Source of the DNA: Flavobacterium sp. HJJ
GTDB lineage: Bacteria > Bacteroidota > Bacteroidia > Flavobacteriales > Flavobacteriaceae
Length of the DNA: 64,000 nucleotides
Direction: 5' to 3'
NCBI RefSeq assembly: GCF_015351475.1
Contig: NZ_JADKPR010000011.1
Span: forward strand, 62,001-126,000
Position numbers and translations under genes: made by a program. Numbering within the stretch: position 1 is the first letter of the stretch; every line of letters begins with the position of its first letter. Positions 16,543-26,194 of this stretch are shown piece after piece. Below the pieces are notes generated by a model. The model saw only the letters and a list, made by a program, of their open reading frames with translations, was not told the DNA's origin and did no database searches.

Positions 16543-17895
16543 TTAAAATAGACCAGGAGCTTTAGTCGCGAAGTCGTAATTTGTCCAGGCGAAAACTGAT
16601 TTATCAGCACCAGTATTAGTAGTTGCGTTGAAAACTAGTTTTTGGAAGTCACCAATTAAATATGCTGGATACGCACCATTTAAGTTGTAGTTAGCACCAG
16701 GATTTGGGCTGTCAGGAGATGTAGTTACACCTGCTATTGTTCTGAAATCAACTCCATTATAGTTCATGCTTATGTTAACATTTGCAGCAAGAGCTGGTCC
16801 TGTACCGTCGTTGAATTTAATTAATCCATTTACTGGGTTAGCAGCTACAGTACCCCAAATTACTTTTGCATTTTGTATAGTAATTTTACAGCCCGTACGG
16901 TAAGTAAAACCAGCACGAAGTGCATAAGCTGCACCGCTTGTAGAGCCTGAATCAACTCCGTTTGCATTATACACACCTACAGAAAGGTTAGTGAATGTAG
17001 GGTTAGATAAGTTAGTTGTTATAGCTGGAGTAGAAGCAAGGTCAGCAAATCCACCGTCACCTTCCATCATTCCAGAGCCATTAGTGATGTCAGTAAATCC
17101 TGCTTCACGCACCTCAATAATGTTTTTAGCTGTACCACTCCAACCTAAACACCAGTCAAAAGTGTCATCAGCAGAGTTTACAACAAGTGCATTTTCAACA
17201 TTTACACGACCTCCGAAGAATTCGATATTATCATCAGAACCATCGTGTAAGTAAAGATTTTTAAGAACAGTTCCTGTACCTTGTGCATAAAGAGAAAGGT
17301 TGTTGCCTTCTTTTGTAGCGTTAACACGAGCACCAGCGTAACCAATTTCTACATACTCTAAACGTCCTGATGAATCAGCATCATCATTACCACCGTAAAG
17401 CTCGTCTCCTAGTTCTGTTGTTTGAGTGAATGACCCGTCACGTGTTCCTGTAGCAGCATTTACAAGTGTTGCTTTTCCACAAAGGAATACACCCATCCAG
17501 TCACCTGGTTTTTTGTTTGCAGAAGTGAAAACGATTGGAGCAGCAACAGTACCTACAGCATTAATTTTACCTCCGCGTAATACTTCTACAGAGATACTTG
17601 TTGCTGCAGTTCCTGCAGTAGCAGTTGCAATAAATTTAGCACCTGGGCTAACCGTTAGTGTTGCACCATCAACTACAATTAAACGACCTGTTAGCGTATA
17701 GTTTCCAGCAGGTAGTGTAATATCTGCATTTATTTTTCCTTTTAGGTTTGATACATCATAATCAGGATCTTTTAGTGATGATATGTATCCGTCTTTTGTT
17801 TCAGTATTAGTATCAGAACTGTTGTCGTCGCTACTACAAGAAGCTACTATTGATGCTGCAATAGCAAGCATAAGAAATTTTTTCATTTTTTTCAT
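16543..17895 (-). CDS. Surface lipoprotein, probably phosphate-regulated
   Basis: 450 residues with a lipobox (IVASCSSDD) followed by acidic SDDNSSD, the type of signal associated with surface-exposed lipoproteins in Bacteroidota. The body is rich in glycine, asparagine and valine strands (GGKINAVGTVAAPIVFTS, GTVLKNLYLHDGSDDNIEFFGGRVNVENALVVNSADDTFDW), suggesting a right-handed beta-helix. No enzyme motif is recognised. It lies downstream of a TonB receptor, next to phoBR, and its own promoter carries three PhoB-type half-sites, so a role in phosphate or organophosphate capture is inferred. A second possible start is 9 nt downstream at 17886. Confidence 0.78.
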   Translation of the reverse strand: MKKMKKFLMLAIAASIVASCSSDDNSSDTNTETKDGYISSLKDPDYDVSNLKGKINADITLPAGNYTLTGRLIVVDGATLTVSPGAKFIATATAGTAATSISVEVLRGGKINAVGTVAAPIVFTSANKKPGDWMGVFLCGKATLVNAATGTRDGSFTQTTELGDELYGGNDDADSSGRLEYVEIGYAGARVNATKEGNNLSLYAQGTGTVLKNLYLHDGSDDNIEFFGGRVNVENALVVNSADDTFDWCLGWSGTAKNIIEVREAGFTDITNGSGMMEGDGGFADLASTPAITTNLSNPTFTNLSVGVYNANGVDSGSTSGAAYALRAGFTYRTGCKITIQNAKVIWGTVAANPVNGLIKFNDGTGPALAANVNISMNYNGVDFRTIAGVTTSPDSPNPGANYNLNGAYPAYLIGDFQKLVFNATTNTGADKSVFAWTNYDFATKAPGLF

Positions 17896-17929
17896 TTTTT
17901 GTTTTTTGAATCGTTTTTTAAATCCTTTG

Positions 17930-17985
17930 CAAATATATTTACCTAATGTTATTAGGGGGTTAAAGGCTGGTTATGATATTGTAAT
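17930..17985 (-). promoter_or_regulatory. Pho-type promoter of the lipoprotein gene
   Basis: On the minus strand the -7 element TATATTTG (17930-17937) is preceded by exactly 10 bp, then half-sites ATAAC (17948-17952), TTAAC (17959-17963) and ATAAC (17970-17974), with a weaker ATTAC at 17981-17985, all in 11-bp phase. The same geometry occurs at the TonB receptor, porin and pstS genes. Confidence 0.72.
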
Positions 17986-18183
17986 TTTTATAAAGCTTCA
18001 ATGAACTTCGTTGTTTGTATTATAGATTTTTTTTAATTAATAAACTATTAGCTTGACAAATATGTATGTGTTTTAGTTCAATTCAAATTTGTTTACGAAC
18101 TAATATTGAAATTATTTTCCTTACTCTATGCTGTTGTTTTCTATCAGTAAAACAGCGATTTGTTATTTAAATTGATTTTTAAA

Positions 18184-20958
18184 TTATAATTGCCAGTTAA
18201 GTCCCATCGAAATAATTGCTCCTTTGCGATAGCTGCTGATTAGTACATCTTGAGTTAAGCCAGTTATGTTAGATGTAGCTTGCTGTGTAAGTCTGAATTT
18301 TGGATTAAGTATGTTACGAGCACCAAGGCTTAAGGTCATTTTACTTTTTTTAAATTCAAAGCGATTAATGAAATCTAACGTTGGAACTGCTCTTTCAATA
18401 AGATTTTCACGACCTGTTGTTCCTACTGAATATACTTTATCATAGAAATAATTAAATACCAGGGTAGATAAAAAGGTAGTGTTTTCTGAATCTGTGCTAA
18501 AGCTGATGTCTGAATTTACTAGTAATGGTGCTGCTCCTTGCATTTTACCTGTATTATGGGTAAAAGTGGCAGATACAAGACCGGTTGTTACATCCGTTTG
18601 ATCTTCTTTACTATATAAATATGAAGCATTTAATCCCAAATTGAATTCGTTTTTATGTTTTTCACTTTCAATACTATATAATGTTTTGCGTACTTCAATT
18701 TCAGCACCTGCAACATAAGCTTTGTTAGTGTTAACATAAGAATAATCAAGTCCAGGTGTATTCATAATCATTCTTAAGATTGGATCCTGTATAAATTTGT
18801 AGTAAGCTCCTACCGAAATAATTTCTTTTTTAGATAGGTAGTAATCATATTTAATATCTCCATTATATACTGTAGAAGGAGTTAAATAAGGATTTCCACG
18901 TTCGTTAAAGTTTACATCGCTGTACAGGAAGTTTGCCATTTCTTTAAACTGTGGCATTGTGTATGTTTTACTTGCAGAAATACGTATTGTGTTTTTCTCG
19001 TTAAAACTGTATTTTAGGTTTGCACTTGGTAATACATATTTTTTATCGATAATTGATGGTGCCGTAGTTAGATCTGTTACTGTACTGGTAATGTTGGTGT
19101 CCCAGTTAATTGTTTGTTTTATATTTTCGTTTCTTAAACCAAGCTGCAACGTAAGTTTTTCGTTAACAGGGTAAACTACTTGTGCGTAACCTGCTGCGAT
19201 ATTACGATTACCAATGTAATACATTGGGTTTAAGTTAGAATTGTTCCATAAAGTAATAAGATTGAATGCACCAGCATTAAGATTTGCTTGATTCAGTACT
19301 GCATCTGGATTGTTAGGATCGATAGCTAAGCCGCCTTGTTGGAAATCTATTTCAGTAAAATTAAAGGTACGGTCTGTTTTTCTATAATTCCCGCCAAAGA
19401 CAATTTGTATTTGTTTATCTGCATTTGGATTAATTTTGTAAACAGCTTCAGCGTTTGCACCAAAGTCATTTTCGTCCAATGTAGAAAAATAACGATTGTT
19501 GTCTCCAGGTGAATTTGAACTTAGAATGTAGTTTCCAGATGTGTTCTTTGCATATGCATTTGTTTTTCGGTCTGGTTCAGTTCCTCGAACAGTACTGTAA
19601 ACAGCTCCTGCATTAATGCTGATTTTATCATTAAATTTATATTCCGACAATAATTGGTTAGAAAGCATGATGTTGTTGTTGTTTTGCTGACGTACTATTA
19701 GTGAGTTTTCAGCAGATTCAGCCCCAAGATTATCATTGATGTCTTTATGATATCCTAAATATTTTCCAACATATTGTGAATTATTATGTATGAAGAGTGA
19801 GTTTGCAGAAATATATCCTTTTTGATACTTATATTTTACATTCCCAAGTATTGTTTGCGTGGTTTTGTAATCAGCACGCTCCATGTTCATTCTTTGTTGG
19901 TAATCACCTGTATTTGTAGCTTGCCCTACGAAACCTGTTTTATAAGTATAGTCATTCGTATTGCTTGCTACTCCAAAAAGCGAAAGTGTATTATTGTTTT
20001 TTCCCACATTGAATTTTCCGCCTGCAACAATGTTAAAGTTTTCGTTAATTGGTGTTGAAACACTGTTTGTTTTTAAACTTGAATTAAATGTGTATTGAGT
20101 TAAATCAGTAATTGGCAGGTTTCTTCCATTTTTAAGAAATCCAAAATAGTTGTATGCTCCATCGGCTACAGAAAAGTTTTTCGCTGAAGCAGCGTTAGTG
20201 TTAAATCCTCCACCAGCAGAAACAATTAGTAATTTTGATTCATTTAATTCTTTTGAAGAAATATCAATATTTGCTCCAGAATTATCACCACTTAGATTAG
20301 CCCCAAATGTTTTGTTAATGTTGATGTTTTTAATGATGTTTGATTGAAAGAAATCCAAAGAAATATTTTTGTATAAAGGATCTTCAGAAGGAAGGGGTAA
20401 ACCGTTTAGAGAAGTTGAATTATAACGATCACCTAGTCCACGCACAAAAACGTTATTTACTCCTTCAGATTTTGCTACACCTGAAGTTTTTACAACTGCT
20501 GCAGCTGCATCAGAAACTCCTTTTCTTGATAGCTCTTGAGCACCAATAACTTGTTTCATTTCAATTGCATTTTTTTGTTCTAATAATAAAGCGGTTTCTT
20601 TTTCTCTTCCGCCGGTACTGGTTTTGATTACTACGTCTTTTAGTTTGTAACTTCCAGATCCCAGAGAACTATCTAATGTAACCGTTTGGTTTGCAGTAAC
20701 AGTAACAGGAGATTCTACAGATTCATAACCCAAAAAGCTGAATTGAACTATGTAATTTCCCGGAGCAGTTTTAATTGTATATTTTCCTTCAGCATCAGTA
20801 TTAACACCAATTTTTGTTCCTTTTATTACAACATTTGCAAAAGGTAACGGCTGATTGTTCGAATCTTTGTCTAATAAAACACCTGTTATGGTTCCAGTAT
20901 TTTGTGCAAAACCAATAACACAGATAAATAGTGTAAACAATAGAAATTTTAATTTCAT
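18184..20958 (-). CDS. TonB-dependent outer-membrane receptor
   Basis: 924 residues. A signal peptide (LLFTLFICVIGFAQ) is followed by a carboxypeptidase-regulatory-like beta-sandwich (GTITGVLLDKDSNNQPLPFANVVIKGT), a plug domain (AVVKTSGVAKSEGVNNVFVRGLGDRYNSTSLNGLPLPS) and a C-terminal 22-strand barrel ending in GLNWQL with an aromatic-rich terminal strand. It should import a ligand across the outer membrane using TonB energy. The ligand is not readable from sequence, but a PhoB-type promoter, the phoBR genes next door and the paired lipoprotein point to a phosphate-containing compound. No SusD-like partner is present. Confidence 0.92.
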   Translation of the reverse strand: MKLKFLLFTLFICVIGFAQNTGTITGVLLDKDSNNQPLPFANVVIKGTKIGVNTDAEGKYTIKTAPGNYIVQFSFLGYESVESPVTVTANQTVTLDSSLGSGSYKLKDVVIKTSTGGREKETALLLEQKNAIEMKQVIGAQELSRKGVSDAAAAVVKTSGVAKSEGVNNVFVRGLGDRYNSTSLNGLPLPSEDPLYKNISLDFFQSNIIKNININKTFGANLSGDNSGANIDISSKELNESKLLIVSAGGGFNTNAASAKNFSVADGAYNYFGFLKNGRNLPITDLTQYTFNSSLKTNSVSTPINENFNIVAGGKFNVGKNNNTLSLFGVASNTNDYTYKTGFVGQATNTGDYQQRMNMERADYKTTQTILGNVKYKYQKGYISANSLFIHNNSQYVGKYLGYHKDINDNLGAESAENSLIVRQQNNNNIMLSNQLLSEYKFNDKISINAGAVYSTVRGTEPDRKTNAYAKNTSGNYILSSNSPGDNNRYFSTLDENDFGANAEAVYKINPNADKQIQIVFGGNYRKTDRTFNFTEIDFQQGGLAIDPNNPDAVLNQANLNAGAFNLITLWNNSNLNPMYYIGNRNIAAGYAQVVYPVNEKLTLQLGLRNENIKQTINWDTNITSTVTDLTTAPSIIDKKYVLPSANLKYSFNEKNTIRISASKTYTMPQFKEMANFLYSDVNFNERGNPYLTPSTVYNGDIKYDYYLSKKEIISVGAYYKFIQDPILRMIMNTPGLDYSYVNTNKAYVAGAEIEVRKTLYSIESEKHKNEFNLGLNASYLYSKEDQTDVTTGLVSATFTHNTGKMQGAAPLLVNSDISFSTDSENTTFLSTLVFNYFYDKVYSVGTTGRENLIERAVPTLDFINRFEFKKSKMTLSLGARNILNPKFRLTQQATSNITGLTQDVLISSYRKGAIISMGLNWQL

Positions 20959-20992
20959 TTTAAGTAGTATTTAATTTTCTGCAAATAAATGG

Positions 20993-21026
20993 CAGGATTA
21001 TAGTCTTTGTGTTAAGCACGGGTTAT
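20993..21026 (-). promoter_or_regulatory. Pho-type promoter of the TonB receptor gene
   Basis: On the minus strand, ATAAC (21022-21026) and TTAAC (21011-21015) lie 11 bp apart, then 10 bp, then TAATCCTG (20993-21000), a weak match to TAnnTTTG. A weak -7 element would suit dependence on an activator. Confidence 0.62.
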
Positions 21027-21200
21027 CAATCAATGTCAGAATCTTTATGAAATTGTTACCATATTAAATTAAGGTTAAGTCAGCTTTTTTTGTATTGATA
21101 CTTGCAGTTTATTAGTACTTTTACATTGCAGTAAAAAGTGATTGTATGCTAATAACGAGGTTTGTACAATAAAAAAAGCTTGATTTATTGTTATTGAATT

Positions 21201-21884
21201 ATGAAGAAAAGAAATACAAAGATTCTTCTGGTTGATGATGAACCAGATGTTTTAGAAATTGTTGGCTATAATTTAGCGCAGGAAGGATATCAGATTGTAA
21301 CAGCTGCTAATGGTAAAGAAGCCGTTGAGAAAGCTAGAAAAGAAATTCCAAGTCTTATTATAATGGATGTAATGATGCCCGAAATGGACGGCATGGAGGC
21401 TTGTGAAAATATTAGAAAAATTCCTGAACTGAATAATGTTATCATTACATTCCTGACAGCAAGAAATGAAGATTACTCTCAAGTGGCAGGATTTGATGCC
21501 GGTGCCGATGATTATATTACCAAACCAATAAAGCCAAAATTATTGGTCAGTAAGGTAAAGGCTTTGTTAAGAAGATTAAAAGAGCAGGATCAAAGCAGTG
21601 AAACGCTAAATGTAGGCGGTATCGAAATTAACCGTGAGGAATATAAAATAGTTAAGGATAATTTTGAAATTGCTTTACCAAGAAAAGAGTTTGAATTATT
21701 CTATTTATTAGCATCTAAACCTGGAAAAGTATTTAAAAGAGAAGAGATTCTTGATAAGGTATGGGGTAATGATGTTGTAGTTGGAGGAAGAACTATTGAT
21801 GTTCACATTAGAAAGCTTCGCGAAAAAATAGGTGATGATCTGTTTAAAACCATTAAGGGGGTAGGGTATAAATTTGAAGTTTAG
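21201..21884 (+). CDS. phoB: PhoB-like response regulator (OmpR family)
   Basis: 227 residues. The receiver domain has the acidic pair in LLVDDEPDVLE, the phospho-acceptor aspartate in IIMDVMMPEMDG and lysine in DDYITKPIK. The C-terminal winged helix-turn-helix ends in GGRTIDVHIRKLREKIG and IKGVGYKFEV. Position between phosphate-transport genes, with a PhoR-like kinase downstream, makes it the likely PhoB. The 11-bp-phased half-sites at four neighbouring promoters are the candidate binding sites. It is divergent from the TonB receptor, sharing a 242-bp intergenic region. Confidence 0.9.
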   Translation: MKKRNTKILLVDDEPDVLEIVGYNLAQEGYQIVTAANGKEAVEKARKEIPSLIIMDVMMPEMDGMEACENIRKIPELNNVIITFLTARNEDYSQVAGFDAGADDYITKPIKPKLLVSKVKALLRRLKEQDQSSETLNVGGIEINREEYKIVKDNFEIALPRKEFELFYLLASKPGKVFKREEILDKVWGNDVVVGGRTIDVHIRKLREKIGDDLFKTIKGVGYKFEV

Positions 21885-22079
21885 TTTTTTAGCTGATAAA
21901 TTTTAAATCATTTGATTTTATCAGCGACACATAAATTTTGTAAAATAAATAATCATCCCGAATATCAATAATCAATATATTGACGTTTTGAAAAGGTAAT
22001 AAAACTTTTTTTAACTTAGAAGCTTTGAATCTTAGTTAAAAATCTTTTCAATAACCATAATGCGCGCACAAAATCAATA

Positions 22080-23180
22080 ATGAATATTAGTTTCAAAAAA
22101 AGTTACAAGTTTGCTATAAAATCAGCATTGTATATCAGTTTGTTTGTCTCCGGATTTTGCATGATCCTGTCCTCAATACTGTATAAGCCTTCATTTAGCA
22201 AAATGCTCCTGTTCGGTTTTATCAGCCTGTTTTTTGTATATGTGTTTTCTTTTTTTGTACTGCAGTATCGAGTTGAGCGTTTTATCTACCGCAGAGTAAA
22301 AAAAATATACGATGATGTATCATTATTAGAATCCAGCACTTTTATCAATAAGCCGATCACTACCGATATGGAAACTCTTACTAGAGAGGTTAAGAAATTT
22401 GCAACGGATAAAAAGCTGGAAATAGAAATGCTGCAGATACGTGAGGAATATCGAAGAGAGTTTTTAGGAAATGTTTCTCATGAGCTAAAAACACCGCTGT
22501 TTACAGTTCAGGGTTATCTGTCTACACTCATTGACGGTGCGATGGAAGATAAATCCATCAGAAAAAAATATTTGAAACGCGCCGAAAAAGGTGTAGAACG
22601 ATTGATTTACATCGTTGAAGATCTGGATATGATTACCAAATTAGAATCGGGAGATCTGAATCTTGAATTTACAAAGTTTGATATTGTTAAACTGATTCAG
22701 AATGTTTTTGATTTATTGGAAATGAAAGCTGATAAAAAGAATGTGACTTTATCTTTTGAAAATGACCATCTGCAGCCCATTTTTGTAAACGGCGACAAGG
22801 ACAAGATTCAGCAGGTGGTTGAAAATTTAATTGTAAATTCCATTAAATATGGTAAAGAAGGCGGTCTGACCGAAGTTTCTATTGTTAATTTAACTAATAA
22901 AAAAGTTTTGGTACGCATTTCTGATAATGGAGAAGGAATAGAAGCACAAAATATTCCGCGCCTTTTTGAACGGTTTTACAGAGTAGACAAAAGCGGTTCG
23001 CGGACTGAAGGAGGTTCAGGATTAGGACTTTCTATAGTAAAACATATTATTGAGGCGCATAAAGAAAAAATTTACGTCGAAAGTGAGTTCGGAATAGGGT
23101 CTGATTTTTCATTTACGCTTGAAAAGACATTTATTACGGATCAATTAGGTTTAAAAAAGAAATCAAATTTAAAGATTTAG
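22080..23180 (+). CDS. phoR: PhoR-like sensor histidine kinase
   Basis: 366 residues. Two N-terminal membrane helices (LYISLFVSGFCMILSSILY and LLFGFISLFFVYVFSFFVL) have almost no periplasmic loop between them, as in PhoR proteins that sense through PstSCAB and PhoU. The dimerisation/phospho-acceptor motif is NVSHELKTPLFTVQGY. The ATPase domain shows an N-box (VVENLIVNSIKYG), G1 (ISDNGEGI), the F-box LFERFYRVDKSGSR and G2 (GGSGLGLSIVKHII). It follows phoB after 195 nt and is probably cotranscribed. Confidence 0.9.
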   Translation: MNISFKKSYKFAIKSALYISLFVSGFCMILSSILYKPSFSKMLLFGFISLFFVYVFSFFVLQYRVERFIYRRVKKIYDDVSLLESSTFINKPITTDMETLTREVKKFATDKKLEIEMLQIREEYRREFLGNVSHELKTPLFTVQGYLSTLIDGAMEDKSIRKKYLKRAEKGVERLIYIVEDLDMITKLESGDLNLEFTKFDIVKLIQNVFDLLEMKADKKNVTLSFENDHLQPIFVNGDKDKIQQVVENLIVNSIKYGKEGGLTEVSIVNLTNKKVLVRISDNGEGIEAQNIPRLFERFYRVDKSGSRTEGGSGLGLSIVKHIIEAHKEKIYVESEFGIGSDFSFTLEKTFITDQLGLKKKSNLKI

Positions 23181-23286
23181 TAACCTAAGAATAAATTAAA
23201 AATAAATATTTAAAATACTGAAATACAAATACATAAGTGAATTTTAAGCAGGGAAAATATTTTTAGTTTACTTAAGAAAACCCTCA

Positions 23287-23353
23287 TTAACATTAAATTA
23301 TCATCTAAATAACATTGTGTTAACTTTAACTTAACATTGCAGCATCACCTTTG
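23287..23353 (+). promoter_or_regulatory. Five-site Pho-type promoter of the porin gene
   Basis: Half-sites TTAAC, TTATC, ATAAC, TTAAC and TTAAC start at 23287, 23298, 23309, 23320 and 23331, exactly 11 bp apart. Exactly 10 bp then separates the last from CACCTTTG (23346-23353), a one-mismatch TAnnTTTG. The array is the longest of the four and predicts strong phosphate-starvation induction. Confidence 0.8.
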
Positions 23354-23383
23354 CGGCAAAATTAACATTCTTATTAGAAAGAA

Positions 23384-24736
23384 ATGAAAAAAGTTATAGT
23401 TGCATTAATGTTGTCTGGATTTGGTATGGTTAATGCTCAAGAAGTAGAAAATGACTCCGTTAAATCTATTAAACCTATCAGCATTGACTCCCTGCAGCAG
23501 TCAATTAACGCACATCAATTAAAATTTGATGCTTTAAATGAACAATTATCTCCATTGCAGGAGCAGGTTGACAAAATGTCTAAACTGAGAATGTCAGGAT
23601 ACATGCAGGTTCAGTATGATATGTATAATTATCAAAATGTGCCAGCTTCAGGAGGTCCCTTTCAGTTAAAGCCAGGAACTTCAGAAACAAATGTGCCATT
23701 AACAACCAATACAGTTGATGTAAGTAATTCTTTTGTTATTAGAAGAGCCAGAGTTAAATTCACCTACCAGCCTATGGAAGGAGTGACATTTGTGTTACAG
23801 CCAAATTTTACTTTCAGCGCAGTAACACTAAAAGATGCGTACGTTCAATTGAATGATACCTGGATTAATACTTTTCAGTTATGGGTTGGACAATTTAACC
23901 GCCCTGATTATGAGGTTGAGTTTTCTTCAAGAGACAGAATCATTTTAGAAAGAAGCAGAATGTCGGGTATTTTGTATCCGCAGGAAAGAGATTTGGGAGC
24001 AAAAATTGAAGCTAATTTCATTACTCAATATGAAATTCCTTTAAAAATTCAAATCGCTGCATTCAATGGGAACTTTGGTGAAGGTCCAATTGCTAATCAG
24101 GTTGCAGATGTTGACAGTGAAAAAGACATTGTTGCAAGGGCAACATATTCTTTAAAGTTTCCTAACGCAGGTTTAGGAATTGATTTTGGAGCAAGTGGTT
24201 TTTATGGAAAAAATACCGTTTTTGCTGCAGGAACCTATAGCGATACAGATAATAAACCATTTACAGCAGCAGTTGGAGATAAATTGAGAAAACAATGGTT
24301 TGGAGGAGAGCTTCAATTGTATTATGATATTTTAGGAGGGATTGCTTTAAAATCGGAGTTTAATACCGGAATTATTTCGGGTACTGCAGGAAGTGCTATC
24401 GTAAACAATAACCCTTCATTTAATTTTAGCGGTGAAAGAGACTTTTTTGGTTATTATGTAACTTTAGAGAAAAACTTTGGAACAAAATTTCAAGGAGGAA
24501 TCCGTTACGATTCATTTGATCCAAACAGCAAATTGTCTGGAAACGACGTGACTGTTATAAATGATCTGAAAGTACATACTTGGGGATTCGCTTTTCATTA
24601 CTTTTTTACAACCAATACAAAAATTGGTTTAGGCTATACAATGCCGATCAACGAAACGAGTGCTGCTATTGGCGGCATATATAATGACGATGTTCGAAAT
24701 AATACTGCAACTTTGAGATTTCAGGTTAACTTTTAG
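23384..24736 (+). CDS. Phosphate-selective porin (OprO/OprP family)
   Basis: 450 residues. A signal peptide (MKKVIVALMLSGFGMVNAQ) is followed by a short coiled-coil-like segment (SLQQSINAHQLKFDALNEQLSPLQEQVDKMSKL) and then a 16-strand-type barrel (LRMSGYMQVQYDMYNYQ, VIRRARVKFTYQPMEG, WVGQFNRPDYEVEFSSRDR) ending in ATLRFQVNF, with a C-terminal phenylalanine. The family forms anion-selective trimers that admit phosphate or polyphosphate. Its promoter has five PhoB-type half-sites, and pstS lies downstream beyond an insertion sequence. Confidence 0.9.
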   Translation: MKKVIVALMLSGFGMVNAQEVENDSVKSIKPISIDSLQQSINAHQLKFDALNEQLSPLQEQVDKMSKLRMSGYMQVQYDMYNYQNVPASGGPFQLKPGTSETNVPLTTNTVDVSNSFVIRRARVKFTYQPMEGVTFVLQPNFTFSAVTLKDAYVQLNDTWINTFQLWVGQFNRPDYEVEFSSRDRIILERSRMSGILYPQERDLGAKIEANFITQYEIPLKIQIAAFNGNFGEGPIANQVADVDSEKDIVARATYSLKFPNAGLGIDFGASGFYGKNTVFAAGTYSDTDNKPFTAAVGDKLRKQWFGGELQLYYDILGGIALKSEFNTGIISGTAGSAIVNNNPSFNFSGERDFFGYYVTLEKNFGTKFQGGIRYDSFDPNSKLSGNDVTVINDLKVHTWGFAFHYFFTTNTKIGLGYTMPINETSAAIGGIYNDDVRNNTATLRFQVNF

Positions 24737-24827
24737 AACGATTTTAGTGTAATATTCGGGGCGATTTTTTATATAAAACAAGGCTGTTTTGCATAGACTG
24801 CACCCAAAAGTTTAGACGAATTTATAA

Positions 24828-25610
24828 TTAATTTTGATAATAATGAGCTCGATATTGTATCGGGCTCATTCCTTTTAGATTAAGTTTTATTCTCTCATTA
24901 TTATAGTAATCTATATATTCGATTATTTCTTGTTTCAATTGATTAATAGAGCTGTATTTTTTAAGATAAAAAAGTTCAGATTTCAGGATTCCAAAGAAGT
25001 TTTCAATAATAGCATTGTCAAGACAATTTCCTTTTCTAGACATGCTTTGTTTAATTCCTTTTTGCTTTAATAAATACTGATATTGTTTCATTTGGTATTG
25101 CCATCCTTGATCTGAGTGCAAGATCAAATTTGTGTTATTTGATATTTTCCTAAATGATTTTTTAAGCATATTGACTATTTGATTAAAATGGGGTTTCTCA
25201 GATAATTCATAACTTATTATTTCTCCATTAAATAAATCAATAATTGGAGAGAGATACAATTTACTTCCTGAGACGCTAAATTCAGTGATATCTGTTGCCC
25301 ATTTTTCATTAGGTTTAACAGCCTTAAAATTACGCTGTAATATATTTGGGGCAATCTTCCCTTGTTCTCCTTTATATGATTTATATTTCTTGATTCGTAT
25401 TAAACTCTTTAATCCTAAAACTTTCATTAGACGCAGTACAGTTTTGTGATTAATTACTATGCCTTTTTGTTTGATCAATAAAGTAATTCGCCTGTAACCT
25501 AATCTGCCTTTATGATGGTTGAAAATCTGTTTAATTAATTGCTTTATCTCTTGATATTTATCTATTGACTGACATTTCTTTTCATAGTAATAATATGTAC
25601 TTCTAACCAT
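24828..25610 (-). CDS. IS3-family transposase OrfB, DDE integrase core
   Basis: 260 residues from the internal ATG. An HTH_21 segment (HKGRLGYRRITLLIKQKGI) precedes the rve catalytic core with acidic residues in WATDITEF, LHSDQGWQY and the terminal glutamate in NAIIENFFGILKSE. The frame is open upstream to overlap OrfA in the -1 phase, so the active transposase is probably an OrfAB fusion made by frameshifting at the A-rich CAAAAAGC near 25667-25674. Confidence 0.92.
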   Translation of the reverse strand: MVRSTYYYYEKKCQSIDKYQEIKQLIKQIFNHHKGRLGYRRITLLIKQKGIVINHKTVLRLMKVLGLKSLIRIKKYKSYKGEQGKIAPNILQRNFKAVKPNEKWATDITEFSVSGSKLYLSPIIDLFNGEIISYELSEKPHFNQIVNMLKKSFRKISNNTNLILHSDQGWQYQMKQYQYLLKQKGIKQSMSRKGNCLDNAIIENFFGILKSELFYLKKYSSINQLKQEIIEYIDYYNNERIKLNLKGMSPIQYRAHYYQN

Positions 25611-25660
25611 ATTTATACAATTTAGTAAAAGATCTAAATCATATTTATGCCTTAATTCCG

Positions 25661-26194
25661 TTATGGTTTTAGCTTTTTGTTTTGATTGGCTTGTTCGGCT
25701 TGAACTAAGGCATTGAACTTTTTTAGAATTTCGTTTTCTGCTCGCAGATACTCTAATTCCTTTAATAGTTCTTCTTCTCTTGTTAAAGGTTTGTCTGTTT
25801 TTCTTTGTTTTCTTTTAAAATTCATAACAATTGGTCTGCCTTTGGCTTTAGGTTTTAAGCCTGTTAAACCTTCTTCAGTATAACGAATTTGCCAACGTCT
25901 TATAATTGCACTTGACGGAATATTGAACAACAAACAAGCTTTACTCAAAGATAATGACTTGTTTTTAATAGTTTTTAGAACTTTTAATTTAAACTCTGCG
26001 CTATAATTTTTATTTTTTTGTATTGGCAAAAGACCTTTGTTGCCAAATTCAAGATAGCGACTAATCCAATCTTTAAGACCAGTTTTCCCAATACCATTTT
26101 CTTTTGCGACAACAGTTATTGCTTGATGCTTTTTTAAAACCTCATTTACACATCGAAGTTTAAATTCATAACCATACTTGACTTTTCTTTCCAT
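25661..26194 (-). CDS. IS3-family OrfA, helix-turn-helix protein
   Basis: 177 residues. Two helix-turn-helix segments (AITVVAKENGIGKTGLKDWI and SLSKACLLFNIPSSAIIRRW) precede a C-terminal leucine-zipper-like coiled coil (LLKELEYLRAENEILKKFNAL) typical of IS150-group OrfA. It ends in QNKKLKP at the likely frameshift site into OrfB. It starts just inside the right inverted repeat. Confidence 0.9.
   Translation of the reverse strand: MERKVKYGYEFKLRCVNEVLKKHQAITVVAKENGIGKTGLKDWISRYLEFGNKGLLPIQKNKNYSAEFKLKVLKTIKNKSLSLSKACLLFNIPSSAIIRRWQIRYTEEGLTGLKPKAKGRPIVMNFKRKQRKTDKPLTREEELLKELEYLRAENEILKKFNALVQAEQANQNKKLKP

Noticed and set aside
17426..17701. Plus-strand ORF inside the lipoprotein gene
   Set aside because: It is antisense to a clear coding sequence, with no promoter or recognisable product.
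21060..21200. Pho-type half-sites at the phoB promoter
   Set aside because: TTAA words are present but not in 11-bp phase and not 10 bp from a -7 element, so autoregulation is not supported by sequence.
25610..25670. Frameshift mutation inactivating the IS transposase
   Set aside because: The two ORFs are in the -1 relation with an A-rich slip site, which is the normal IS3-family arrangement.
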